Positions 37,048 through 50,100 of a stretch of 64,000 bases of DNA are shown piece by piece. Source of the DNA: Strigamia acuminata (Eukaryota > Arthropoda > Chilopoda > Geophilomorpha > Linotaeniidae); contig OX442314.1 in NCBI GenBank assembly GCA_949358305.1, positions 20,577,060 to 20,641,059 of the forward strand. Reading direction: 5' to 3'. The notes under the pieces are model-generated. The model was not told the DNA's origin. It did no database searches and was given only the letters and a program-made list of their open reading frames with translations. The stretch's first letter is position 1. Every line of letters begins with the position of its first letter. A program made the position numbers and the translations under genes.

Positions 37048-40000
37048 TATAATTGGCTTGTTTATGAGTTTCATTCCTTTTCTTAAATATTTTTTATTTC
37101 TCGTTTCATTCTCAAGTAATCACAAATTATGAAAAACTTTTTTCAGTCTAACAAAAATTTTCACCAAAGATATTTCTAATTTCCAGCCATATTGTAGAAG
37201 GTAAATTACACTGAAATAAATATAAATATCCAATTTTACACAAAAATGGGATTTCATAGGAAGAAAAGTTGTACACATTCCAGAGTATTATCAACAATAT
37301 GGCAAGAAATTTTTAAAGTACATTAAAACAGCCACAAAGCTTTTTTTTTTGTTTCTTTGTCTGTGAGCCTTTGACAACTTTTACATAAAATATTCCCCTT
37401 TTATCCATTTTTTTTTTTACAAAGTAGTAATAATAATAATAATAAGACAAAAAATGAAGTGGCCACATAAGTACGAACGAAAATTCCCATCATAAAACAT
37501 TAAAACACAAATTTGTTGTTTTCCTGAGTTGATATCCAAATCAGCCATGTTGATCCAGAATTTTTCTTTCCTCCGTCAATTGCGGATCAACACGGATGAT
37601 ACTGCGATTTCATTATATGTATAAAGATGATAATCCAGATGACATTATTTTCCTCGCCATCATTAACGTCGATTTGCACAAAAACTTTGAGAAGAAACAA
37701 GTACAAACCATAAAACAAATAATAGGACAAACCAGCAATAACAACTTCTCGTACTGTTCGTTAAATTAAACATGTTAACACACCCAACTTTAGTACAATG
37801 AACAGATTAGACAATTCTTTCTTTCCTTTCATGAAATGGTGAAATCCAAATACTGCAACCAGGGACTTTTCGAACAACGGAGACAAATTTTCAGAGAAAT
37901 CTAAATTTAAACACCACTATAGTTACATTATAATTGTAAATTAGATAAATTTGACATCATTGCGGAACAATTTCGTCAAAAAAGAAGAAAACTTTAACAG
38001 CAAAACAATAAAATAAACAAACCCACAAAAAAATGTCGAAAGAGACAGAAACAATTAGTTTTTTAAAGTCACCACTCGAAAAAAGTAAGTACCGGAAATA
38101 AAATTACAGAAATGGAATGACCATTAAAAATTTGGGTAAAAACTCATGTAAGTACATTGAAACAAGAACAAAGCGTGGAAGACATATAAACAAAAAAATT
38201 AAACAAAAAAAGCTTAGCTGTCTGAAAAAGTAAAACCTTTTTTTTTCCAAAATGGCGACTTTGAAAAACGTACATTTTTTCAAGTAAAATAATTTTTTAT
38301 AATACTTTATACTATATGTATATTCACTTAATTATAGATAAATAATTTACATCCAAATTACATAACCCTTGGATTAAAAAAATTAATTAATTTTGAGGAA
38401 ACAAAAATCCACACACACACACAAGTGGCCAGAATTGCAAACAACTTTGCTCACATTTTAAACGAAAAATTAGGAAAAATTATAATTTAAAACAAAATCT
38501 TTGGTATAAAGCATCCCAACATATAGCTGTACTCGGTCATCTGCCATAGTTTATCACAAAATCAAAAAATACTTTTACTTTTATGAAAATACCTTTCCAA
38601 TAATAGCCACTGGGTATATTTGTCAATTTTACAGATTATACAAAACAATTTTTGTTGTGACATGTAAACAATAAATTAAAATTTATTTTCTCACCCTTTA
38701 AATACTACCAAAATTTGATGTATAAATAAATCTTGTTTCGTAAAGGAAGTAAATAAACGAGGAAAACAAATTCGATTAATTAATTAATACCTTTCTTTCT
38801 AAATTTTTGAGGTACAAAAATAGGACTAGAAAAGGACAGATGACAAGGACACTCTTTGGCCCACATATCAAACAATAAACCAAAGTAACATATCTAAACA
38901 ATTCATTAGTTAAATTTAACCATCAATCTCGTGGCAACAAAATGAGTTAGAACACATTTCATTTTACAATTTCTGTTTAAACATTAGCACACAAAAGTGC
39001 ATCGAAGGAAAAATAATAATAACACCAAAACTTAACTCAAAACGAAAATAAACAAACATTTCAACAAATTACCCTTAGATTGTACGTGCACTTTTATATT
39101 AAAAACAAAATTATACTAGAAAAAATAATAATAATTATATACCTGCCCCAGGAGATATTATACCCATGGCCCCATGAAAACACTAATTCAGAACAAATTG
39201 CAACTCAAATAAAAAGGACAACTATTGGGCCGCTTGACACACATTTTTAGCATGATCCTACTTGGGCCATGCATCACAAAAAATTAAAAGAAAAAGAAAA
39301 ATGAGCCGTAAATCAAATTTGATAGAAAGAAATCACTAAGTTCCTTACACATAGAATAGAATTATTTCATTTTAACTTCCCAGTAGCTGCCATCTAACTG
39401 GACCAAATAAAATTGTAAATTGTAAAGTACATTGACCTTAAAGATTTTTTTGATTAACTTAAAACAATAACATTTTTTGTTTTGTTATTGCACCATGTTG
39501 TTGTTTTTATACACACTAAAATAAAAAGTAAAAATAAAACAGAAAACTAACTGAATAAAACAAAAAATCCTCCATTAAATTCCATTTCGTTTTCTTGCTT
39601 TAAATAAAATAAAAAGTTTGAAGAAATTCGGCTCACACTTACGACATGACGTCACTGACATGAAGGTCAAGGGTCAACAGACAGTGTTTTGTATTTACAT
39701 GGGACGCCACGGATTACGTGTTTTATACAAACGTCACGCACGCCAAGTGGTAATCTAGGAGAGAGAAGATAAAACAAAGGGGAATGTAGTTACAAAAACA
39801 AAAAATAAAATCATAAAGTACAAAAAAATTTCATTGCCACTCAAAAGCTGTATTTTTTTTTGCTGCTAATGCATGGAATTAGAGCCAAAGAGAAAGAAAA
39901 AAGAGGGTTTTAGTTTTTTAATTTTTTTTTTGAAGTTGAAATCAAAATAATACAGAGGTCAAAGTAATAAATAAAGAATTAAAATTAGTAAAGTGTTAAG

Positions 40001-40904
40001 TCAATTAAAATCTGATTAGGCACAATCAAAAGGAATTCAATGAAAATAACGATAAAAGAAAAATGATAAAAAATAGCAGTCAGCAAAAAGCATGCAGTGG
40101 GCATATTAGCATTTTTCATCACCGTATTTCCTATTTTAATTTATTTTTTACCTGCTACCAATTTTGTTTATTTTCAAAATAAATAAATAAATGTAGGTTC
40201 AATTCCCATTCCCAAGAATTAATAATTCTATTAAAAGTTCAAAATAAAAATAAAACATTTAGGTATTTGATTGGAAATACGGTAATTTCAAATGATAATA
40301 ATAAAAGAATCAAATAAACGTTATCATAAACCAAAACCTAGAAACTATAATAAAAAAATAATAAAGTAATAAAAATTGACGCAAAATTCAAAAAGCTGCA
40401 AAAAGATGTTCAGGATTAAATCATAGATCGGCTTTGGAAAAAGGTATATCAAAATGCAAGCAAGCTTTTATGGTTATAATTCAAATTATAAAAATAAAGT
40501 TTGAAACTTGTGTGAAAAAAATAATGCAGCGTGCCCAAAATTAAAACCATCTTTTCATAAAAGCAATAGTGTTTCAGCAATATTATTCATCGTGTAACTT
40601 GAATTTAATAAAGAAAATAGAATGATAGATTCAAAGAATTGTAAATTACGTCTTAAAAAAGAAAGAAAATAAACTGAACCAAGCGAATATAAAAAAGAAT
40701 AAGATAAAACAAGATAAGATAAGAAAAAAAATGGTAAAAAAAAGTAATTAAATAAAATTATATACAAAATAAATAGGTTAAAGGTGGTATAAACAAGGGG
40801 TAAGGAAAAGAAACAACAAACACAAGCAAAAAAATGAGGACTAACAACCACAAAAACCGCATTAGACGACAATGCACAAACAAAACGAACATTCTGACAG
40901 TTTG

Positions 40905-40930
40905 ACACACACACACATACACACACACAC
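40905..40930 (+). repeat. (CA)n microsatellite
   Basis: Twelve to thirteen CA units with one TA interruption. Confidence 0.9.
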
Positions 40931-43159
40931 TCTCATCATTACACAGACAGACAATAAACAATTTCTGCGACGTTGGGCATAGGCCACAGTTGAAGGCACT
41001 AAGGAAACAAAAAAGAGTACATGAGACAAAAGTGTACACAACAAAAATAATCAGGTAATTGCATTTTTTCCTTTTCTTTTCGTTTTTTTTGTTGTTCGAG
41101 ATAATTCCAATAGGTAATAACAAAAAAAACAAAAAAGATTATCTGGAAACAACAAGGATCAGTCATTTATAATTGACAAACGAGGGAAAAAGAGAAGAAA
41201 TTAAAAAGACTCACCAACACTTAAGAACAGGACCAAGGGATTGTACGACTCACAAAAGACTGTACACATATTACTATCATAAAACAAGTAGCACAAACAT
41301 TGTCAACATATTGTCCCATTTAAACATAAAAAACTAATGTATTTCACTAATATGACTAAAACAGATGCTAAAAGATAAACTTCTACTCTATCTCAGGTGC
41401 GTTTATTTTGTTTTCGTTTCGGGCTCAAATAAGACTATGAAGACTTGAATATTTTATAAAGGATTCAAAGAAACATTTAAGTCTATTTCTTTCCATTCAA
41501 ATTTATCTATTTACTTCATAGTCTCGCGTTTTCGCCTCAAATAACATCTTCATCCCACTTCCATCCCACATTCCCATCATCGTTTTACAAGATAAACAAA
41601 TCCCCACCACCACCACAACCCTAACAAAACTTGTACTTATTTGATTACCCTTTTAACTTAAACATATATCTGCACTCTATCTGCTGACTGCAGAAATTGA
41701 TAACTTCAAAAGAAGACGAATTTATATCTCTTTGGTCTTCACTGCACTTTGCCTTCCAATCTCCATAAGAGCCCAGTGAAATAAAATGCAAAATAAACCA
41801 GTCTTAAATCATCAGTATGGAATAAAATCTTTATTTTCTTATGCAAAAAAAAAAGAAAACAAAAAAACTGATACCTACATCATCAACGATGAAGGAATTT
41901 TAATTTCTACTCCTCTTTCAAAAGAAAATTGAATATTAAATCCAAATCTAAACACTTTGGCACAACATTGCAGAATTATCACTTCAAAATAAAGCCAAAG
42001 TTTGTATTTTTATCACAACATTATCATTAGCTGAAATATATGTATTTTCATGTACAAAATAATATTGACATTTAAAAAGAAAAACTTCTATCATACTCGT
42101 CAGGAGCAATTATAAATATTTACCATCAAAAGGCACATTTTGGATCATGATGTATCATAAACCCCAATTAATTCAATTTATAAAATATTTAAATATCAAT
42201 AATTTAAAAAAATAATTGTAAAAATAAAAACACTTACCGTTAAACAGCTTACAAATTTGCCCAATTTGTACTGCGCAATCAAAAGAAAAATACAAGCCAT
42301 GGTGAAATTATTATGTATGTATAGTTTCATTAAATTTTTACTCGAATTTAATTTTTAATCAAATCCAAACTATGCACAAGCTTCAAAATGCACACTGGGG
42401 AAATTCAATTTAAGGACAGAAAATTAAAAAAATTGAAATAAAAAAAAATTCAACTTACCATTATAAAACAGGTGACAAATAAAGTTTTCCCAACTGATTC
42501 AAGCCTAGAGCCATGCAAAACTAGGATCCAATCCAAAAGCCTCTTGTTAAAACCGAACAATTTATTTACTTGCACCACACAAAAAGAAATCTATACTCAA
42601 TTCCAGTTATTTACTCGTGAAACCTCCACATGTTTAATTTACTCCGTTTAAGGGTAACGGTTAAACCATCATTTTTCAACCAACCGTCTGTCGCCTGACA
42701 TTTAATTGAGATAAATGAAACGGCAGCTACAAGGTCCACTTCAATTTAGTTAATGGTTGACAATACATAGTCTCTTCAACTTCATATATTTTCATGATTG
42801 TAAATAGCATTCCATTAAACGGAATCTGTTTTATTGTAGTCTACATTTTGATTACTTTATAGCACTTTCCCAATGAATACGAATCAACTGGATTAAATTT
42901 TAATTTATTGTTTTTGCGCAATTATCTGTGAAAATATTGCCACGTTTTAATCAATATTCAGCAGAAATTATGAGCGCTGCGTTTTCATAAACTACCGTCA
43001 TACTTCGAATTAAAATAAAAGCCATAAATTTACGAACGAATCGAATTTTTTAAAGTATATTTTAGCAGAATTTTATTTTAATTTTTGTAAACAATTAAAA
43101 AAATTTAAAGCAAAGAAGTGGGTAGCCGAAAACTCATTATCACCTGCTAAAATGCAAAC

Positions 43160-43350
43160 CAAAAAGGAGACCGATGCTGGCGATTCTGCCAGCAGACCTA
43201 ACGCGGCAACTTCAAAACCGAACGAGCGAATAAATGAGGGAATTATTTGATTCTCCCTGTCCTGAAGTATTGCAGCATTTCTTCGTTCATTTTTGAAGTT
43301 GCCGCCTGAGGTCCGCATATTAGTGTCTGCAACAAGATCGCCAGGAGTGT
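43160..43350. mobile_element. Imperfect foldback element in the candidate CELF 3' UTR
   Basis: GCGGCAACTTCAAAACCGAA at ~43183 returns inverted at ~43281-43306 as a near copy (CGTTCATTTTTGAAGTTGCC GCC). Outside it, CTGGCGAT and TGCAGAC elements recur on both sides in inverted order. A small internal hairpin GCTGGC/GCCAGC sits at ~43175-43193. The minus frames through it (43318-43073 and 43509-43243) are probably by-products of the repeat. No transposase, no clear target duplication. Confidence 0.45.
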
Positions 43351-44162
43351 GCTTTTAGGTTTGCGGTTTACCCATCCCCTTATCACCTGTGAGTTCATGT
43401 TTTTCACGTCCAACTTGACATGCCCGCAATCGGTCATTTGCGTGTGAATTTTGTGCAAATTCCCAAGCAAATTGCATTTTTGACGCTGTTTGTGGTTCTT
43501 GCGAATCACTTTTCAAACCAAAATTGATTTCTCTTTACAAGTTAAACTCACTTTTTCAAAACGTTTCAAAAGTAAAGAATTAAAAAGGCAAACTTCCATT
43601 TGATACGGTGCAAATAAAAAATTATTCAGATAACCTATAAGCATAACTATAAGACCCAAACATGCGTGATAGAGATCAAATAGAAGACTTAAAAATAAAT
43701 GAATAAAGTAGTGCAGTGAAAGACCAAGTGACAAACCACTAGAAGCTTGAAAATTAATTTACGAACACTTTAAAACCAAATAAACACACATGCATTATCG
43801 TTTCCTATTGTTTATAAGCTCAGATAGCCGCCCACTAATAATTTTCTAAAACTTTTGTCTAATTCTAGCCTCACTTTTTACCTTTTGTTGTTAAACCACC
43901 TTTAGCTCTGAATTCCCAGATAGAACTCAAATAAAGCAAAAAAAATAAAGAAAATAAAATGAGAAGAAAAATAAAATGGGAAAAATAATAATAATAAACC
44001 ATAAGTGGACGGGCTTGTGGTGAAGGATTAAAATAAGCTGCGATAAACTTATATTTAAAATAAATTACTAGGAAAATAAATTTTTGATCATTCAAAATGG
44101 ATAGTTTCAGCCACAAAATGAAGAAAATATTTTGTTTTTACTTACACACTTCCCCCCCTCTT

Positions 44163-47100
44163 TCAATACGGCTTGTCTTTGGATCTCTTGAGCTGAACTT
44201 TGAGCCTTTTCATTCCTATTTGAAATCCATTCATTGCTTGGATGGCTGCCTGCGCTGAAACTGGATTGTCGTAACTAACAAATCCTAAATAAAAAGAAAT
44301 AACAGTCAATTGGACGCATTCATTTCACACAACTACAAGAACCAAACAAAGGCACATCCTTTACATCCGTAATAAATAATAATCAAATAAATATTTTGGC
44401 ATATAACTAACTAGCTGTAAACTCACTTATACTTGTAAGAAAATTACCAAAAAAAAGAGAGCTAATGTGCAGTTTCGTTCAGGCATGGCGCTGCGAGTGT
44501 GCTGCTAGTAATTTACATACCAAGACCAAATTTTATTTTTGTATTGGAGTAAGTTACTATAACTATGTGAAATATTCATTTCGTGCCAGTTCTACTTATT
44601 CCCACACTTCTTAACAGTTCGTTTGATGCAATGCATTGCCAAATACTGCTAAATTTGCACAAATTTAAAATAACTTACATCTAAGCTAGAACTGGAAATC
44701 ACCAATTTAAAATGTTCTTTCAAATATTTCTACCAGTTCTTGGGGCTTGGGGCTAATTTTTTTTTACTTGCAATTTACACAATAATTATCGAGTTTTGTT
44801 AGGTCGTCTCTTAATTTTACTCATCCAATGAGGATTCTTAAGAGTTGAGACTCAGGTCACCATCCAGACTATTTTAATTCAATTAAATTCCCTAAGAATT
44901 AGACGCAAATTAATGATTCGCAATTTAAGTTCCTTTCCTCTAGCAACAAATCAAATTATTGCTGAAATGAAAAACATGTAAAGTCAAATGAGTGATCAGC
45001 ACTTTGACCAATTTGCGCCAGTCGAGCAAACCTCTTCAACTTACCAAAACACTTGCTGAGATTAGTCTGCTTATCAATAAAAACTTTAGCTGATATGACA
45101 TTTCCAAATGGCATAAAGGTCTGAGCGAGATCATTATCACCAAATTCCTGTGGCAAGTGGTAGATGAAGAGGTTGGCCCCTTCAGGACCTGAGCGGGAAA
45201 GAGTAGATGAATCTATGAGTGAAGACAAAAAAAAACGGGAAGGCAAAAGAAAATGGGATGACCAAAAGAAAAAAAAGAAAAAAAAGAAAAAAAAATGAAT
45301 TAAAAGTCATTATTAATTTCTACGTTAGATTAAATAACGTAAGTATTGTGAGATTGGGGATTGGATTTTAACGAGTATTTCAGGAGGCGAGTGTTTTTAC
45401 ACATGCCATCTCTATCTCACCTTCGATTTGTTTTCCTGCAGGAGACGATGTCTGCTGTAAAGTAGCTTGAGTGAAAGCGTTTGGGAAGGCAGCTGGGAAG
45501 GTGTAAAAAAAAAACAACAAAGGACAAAAAATTATAAAATTGATTTAGTAAGGTATTGTAGTTAGATACAATGAAATAAATTCAACAATCCACACAAAAC
45601 TGAGGACCATCAATGGCCACAGTGAGATTAACACATAAACAAACAGCAAGTGAGATACGAAGAGTTTTCACGTTTAATTTTGTTTTATAAAAACATGAAA
45701 TAAAAGAAATAAAAAACATAATCACAAACATGTAAACTTTACAGAGGTGAAACTAGGAGACAAAAACTTCCCACAACCTCACTTATGTGTGTGTATCCGT
45801 TAAAATCGCACGTGTTACCTGCGTATTGCTGGATACCCGAATAGGCTTGAGAAAGGGCTTCTAAACTTGGCCCGTTGGCGGCCAAGCCAGAACCGAGCCC
45901 GTTCATATTGACCGAGCCCATATTAGTGGCAGCAGCTGCCATGTTGGACAAATTGTTGGCGGACATACCCAGAGCCATCGTGCTCACTGGATTCATGCCA
46001 CTAAGACTCTGCGCTGTGGACACGGGGACGGTCAAACCACCTAGAAAATTAATTAAATGTGTTTATTAATTAATTATACAAAATCAACAACCAAAAATAA
46101 AAATGATTTCTCATGCAGAGGATGTGTATTTGTCTATTAACCCACTTTCCTTCCATACATATTTTCAATTTAATTCCTTTAAGCATTTAATAAAATTGCC
46201 AGAGTTTTATGTCGTGAATTTCTTGTAGAACTTAACTTTAAGGAGATAATTTTGTCGTAGCAGTATGCAACAACATATCGCAGTCTCGTGAAAAAGCTTT
46301 CACCTTTCAAATTCGGTGCTATCAAATACAAGCCACGGTATCAACAAATGGCGACCCTGGGCGTCCGCCCTTAAGACCAGCTCTGTGCTTTCAATCTCCA
46401 AATGGAAAAGAAAGTGGTTTCACACAAGAAAAGTAGCTTTCCTTCTTTATTTAAACTTTCAAGAAAATGCGACTTTTCAGTCTTCAGTTGAAATTTAGAC
46501 CCAAGCTAAGATAATACTTACTCGAAATGCAAATTAAATAATTATTTTGAATATTTGCTTCTCTCTGTTTTATTGGGAACAAGTTATGTATTTATTCATC
46601 ATGATAAAACTAAATCTCAACTGCGATTTATTAAGCCAACTACACAGAACACACAGCAGACTAACTTACACCACACACTATATCATGCAGTGCAATATTT
46701 ATAAAACAAAATTACCAAATTCAATCCAACTCACCTGAACTGCTTGCTTTTCCTAGTAGAGCTGCTTAAGGAGCGCCATTAACAGAGGACAAAGGAGTAA
46801 CAATAAAAAAAAAAAGATAGGGAAAAAACAAAAGCAAAAAAAAAGCGAGATTAGTCAAATTTACAGTACAAAAATTGGTTAGTAAACAAACAAAATAATT
46901 AATGTTTCATGTTTTAAACACGATATCAATCTAACACATGCGACTATGAACAGAAACGTTAAACTACGCCATCTAGTTACAACATTTTAGTCAAAATTGA
47001 TAACCAACCTGTAGCTGATGTCAGGCCTGGTAAGGCTAAAAGCAAACAGAAACGAATTAAAAATTTCTTTTTGCTATAATAAAGAACAGAGGCTGAATAA

Positions 47101-50100
47101 AACGTGTGTTGAAACTTTAGACATAGCAGCATAGACCTATATACTTAGCAATGACATTCTAATAATGGCTACATGTCTAAACGAATAATATCCACTCTCT
47201 TCATAGAATTTATTCCAAGATCGCAATTAAACCAATTCGCTTAGCTTTAGCTAACAAAGCATCTGTCCGTTTCTCTACCAGCCAGCATTCCACTAAAAAC
47301 AAATTTATTCTTGTGCCTAAACACCATGTTGACACCATACTATTAGTTACGTGCGACATCTACCGCTAGATGAAGTTAAAAATATCCATTGTTCGTTGGG
47401 GCACGTGAACGAATCATTAATCAATTCACCACCACAAGCGGAGATTCTGCATATATATCAATAGTACCGAAAGCAGTTTTGTCAGTTTACACTTAATCAA
47501 AGCAAACAATAAAGAACCGTAATATTGTCCGATTAAACAAACTGCTGTACCAATATTGAAAGAAAGGAGACTGATATTATACTTTTCCCATTTGCCTTAA
47601 TTGAGACCAGACCAGAGTGAGAAGGGTTGGTAGGAAGTCTTATCCGACAGACCATCAAACTACCGTCACCGGGAACCAATTCCAATTACAAAGACAAGAG
47701 TCATTAGAAGATCATCAGTAGACAGTAAAACTCTCATCCACCCAAAAACGAAAGGAAGGGAAAAAAAGAATGAAAGAAACATGAGCTCATCATTAAAACC
47801 ATGTTCATCTCAATTTTTATCCACATTAAAGATGGGCTATAGCAAAAAATTATTAACATTTTCTGAATTATTCGCTTATAAAATTGTATGTTTTATAACC
47901 AACCTGTGGATGATAATTTGGAAGTTCAAATAAGAATATAAAAATAAATTACTAAAATTATATTTGGATAATATGTGAAAAATTTTCCACAAATATGATT
48001 TTTAATTGCTTATTCTCAAATTGATAAAAAAAGAGAGAAACATTACGTCATTTTGAGTTTTCTTAACGATTGCAACACGAATTTCGAATACGGTTCTCTA
48101 TCTTAATTTTTTTTTTGCATTTATGATCAATTCAAGAAAAGAAAAAAAAATCCACTCAAAAGTTTTAACTCACAATTGAATTCCCTCGCAATTCTCTCAC
48201 TGCATTCTGAATGTTACTTTAGGCTCATATAAAATTTATAACTATAAAAAGTTGCATTAAAAAACTTTTAGCTACAACCAGAACAAAAATGACTTCTCTA
48301 TTAACTCCCAAATTTAAAATCATTCCAAATAAATACTCCCACAATCCCTTTGGTGCCAACTAATAAACCAAACTACAAACTTTTAAGATCTTCGTAAACC
48401 CTAAGCACTTTGAAATTTTATAATTTGCACGCATGTATTGCAATTTTTATTAATTTTTAATAAAAACTTGCAGTTTTTAATTTATTTTTATTTTTGTATG
48501 AAATATTGTAGACCCTAAAAGGTTCGTGGGCCCTAGGTACTTATGTGCACACTCTGCTTAATGGATAAAACGACCCTGTCGCCAAACACAAAACATCCTA
48601 CACCATTTTAAGAAAATCATTTCCTTTTTAAAAATCTCCACCTCCATTTAAAATCCCATTATCTCACCTGAAGATGACATAAGGCCGGTGTTATTACCAG
48701 ACGTGGCAGCAGCCAAGGCAGCAAGGTTCTGCACACTCATAGGATTCAAACCTGAAAAGATTAATTAACTGCCATTAAAAAAAATATATAATGTGGGGAA
48801 AAAATTGAAAAAATGTTATCAATTAATCTGCAAACGAAATTTCATCAAGGGAGCCATCATTTCACTTCCCCCAATGATAATCGACGAAGATAAGGTAATA
48901 CTTAAAAAATATATATAAAATATATACGGAGTACATTTTTATTTTTTTAAATTGAGAGATTGGAAACGATGGACTACTGGAAGTTTGGAGATGCCTTGCT
49001 CGTGAATATTTAACTCACCCATTTGTGGGTGCACGAGTGAAAGATTTTTAGTCGTGCTAACCTATCAGAACAAGGAGACCAGCTGCTTGTGATATTTAAA
49101 TAATTCATACATTAAAGCCTCTTCAACACACGTAGCTTCAATCAATTTGCGGATAAAATATGGACGTATGTTAGCTTCCCACCCCCTTTTTTCACTGAAT
49201 TCTGCACTTCCTGTATTTCCAATCTTCATTTTTTTAGTTCACCAAATTTTGTCACCAAATAAACCGAAATTTTACAATTTCCAGACACTTTGGTACACTT
49301 TTCCTCTATTCACTGCCACGTTGGTGCACAAAAAAAAAGTGAAAAATACTGAAAATTTTAAATTCAGTGTACTTTTGGTGAGTAAATCTTAAAATTAGAA
49401 ATAAAGAAGAGTGGGCAGATAAATGTGACCCATAAAATATGAATTATCACGACCAAAGAAATTTCTTAAGTAATACATCAAATACTTAATTTTAAACCAA
49501 GAATCCGTTTTATTTTAATGCCCGTTTATATTTAATTCCATTTGATTTGACTCCACATTAGGTTTGCAAATGCTGCATAGAGCGCCATACAGTGATGGAA
49601 ATTCTAAACTCGCGGCCGAAGCACTTTACAATAAATTTTAAATTAACGTTAGAACTTTCATGAATCTTTCCTCCCCGTTGAAATCCAATACTCGGGAGTT
49701 TCACAATGATCAAATATCACCAAATCCTTATTTTTATTCAGGGGGTTAAGAGATTTATTGCACAATACCTGGATTGGCGACTGCTATATTAGCTAACGCT
49801 GCCAAACCCTGCAAATTAGCTGCGTTGATATCTACGTGTGGGGAGGGAAAAAGATTACAAAACAAAATCAGTATTAAACACAATCGGGTGTGAATAAACC
49901 TTGAATAAAACCTGCTGTATTGTTTCCAGTAGACATTGTAAGGCCGGCTAAACTTTGACCTCCTAATCCTTGTAAACCTACCAAGCAGTTTGACCCTTAA
50001 AATAAAACAAAAATTAACCCCAAAATACTCCCAAAATACATTAAAATCTTTACCTGCCGTACTGTTATTTGTCGCTGCCGCTAAAGCAGCCAGTTGCTGC

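Larger units (their letters stand above)
37093..44162 (-). other. Gene-free 7 kb between beta-tubulin and the CELF stop; candidate long CELF 3' UTR
   Basis: Very AT-rich, mostly A on the plus strand (U-rich if transcribed from the CELF side), with no coding exon I can support. A minus-strand AATAAA at 37098-37093 would end a CELF transcript just 46 bases from the tubulin poly(A) signal; other AATAAA hexamers lie earlier. Two more complex islands stand out: 39630-39760 (GC-richer, with GACATGACGTCACTGACATG) and 43150-43510 (foldback, listed separately). A (CA)n tract is at 40905-40930. Very long 3' UTRs are known for CELF and other neuronal RNA-binding protein genes; that this is one is inference. 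Confidence 0.45.

Noticed and set aside
40555-41132. Minus frames of up to 124 codons rich in Cys/Val and Phe/Leu
   Set aside because: Produced by the (CA)n tract and A-rich DNA; low complexity, no ATG context or domain.
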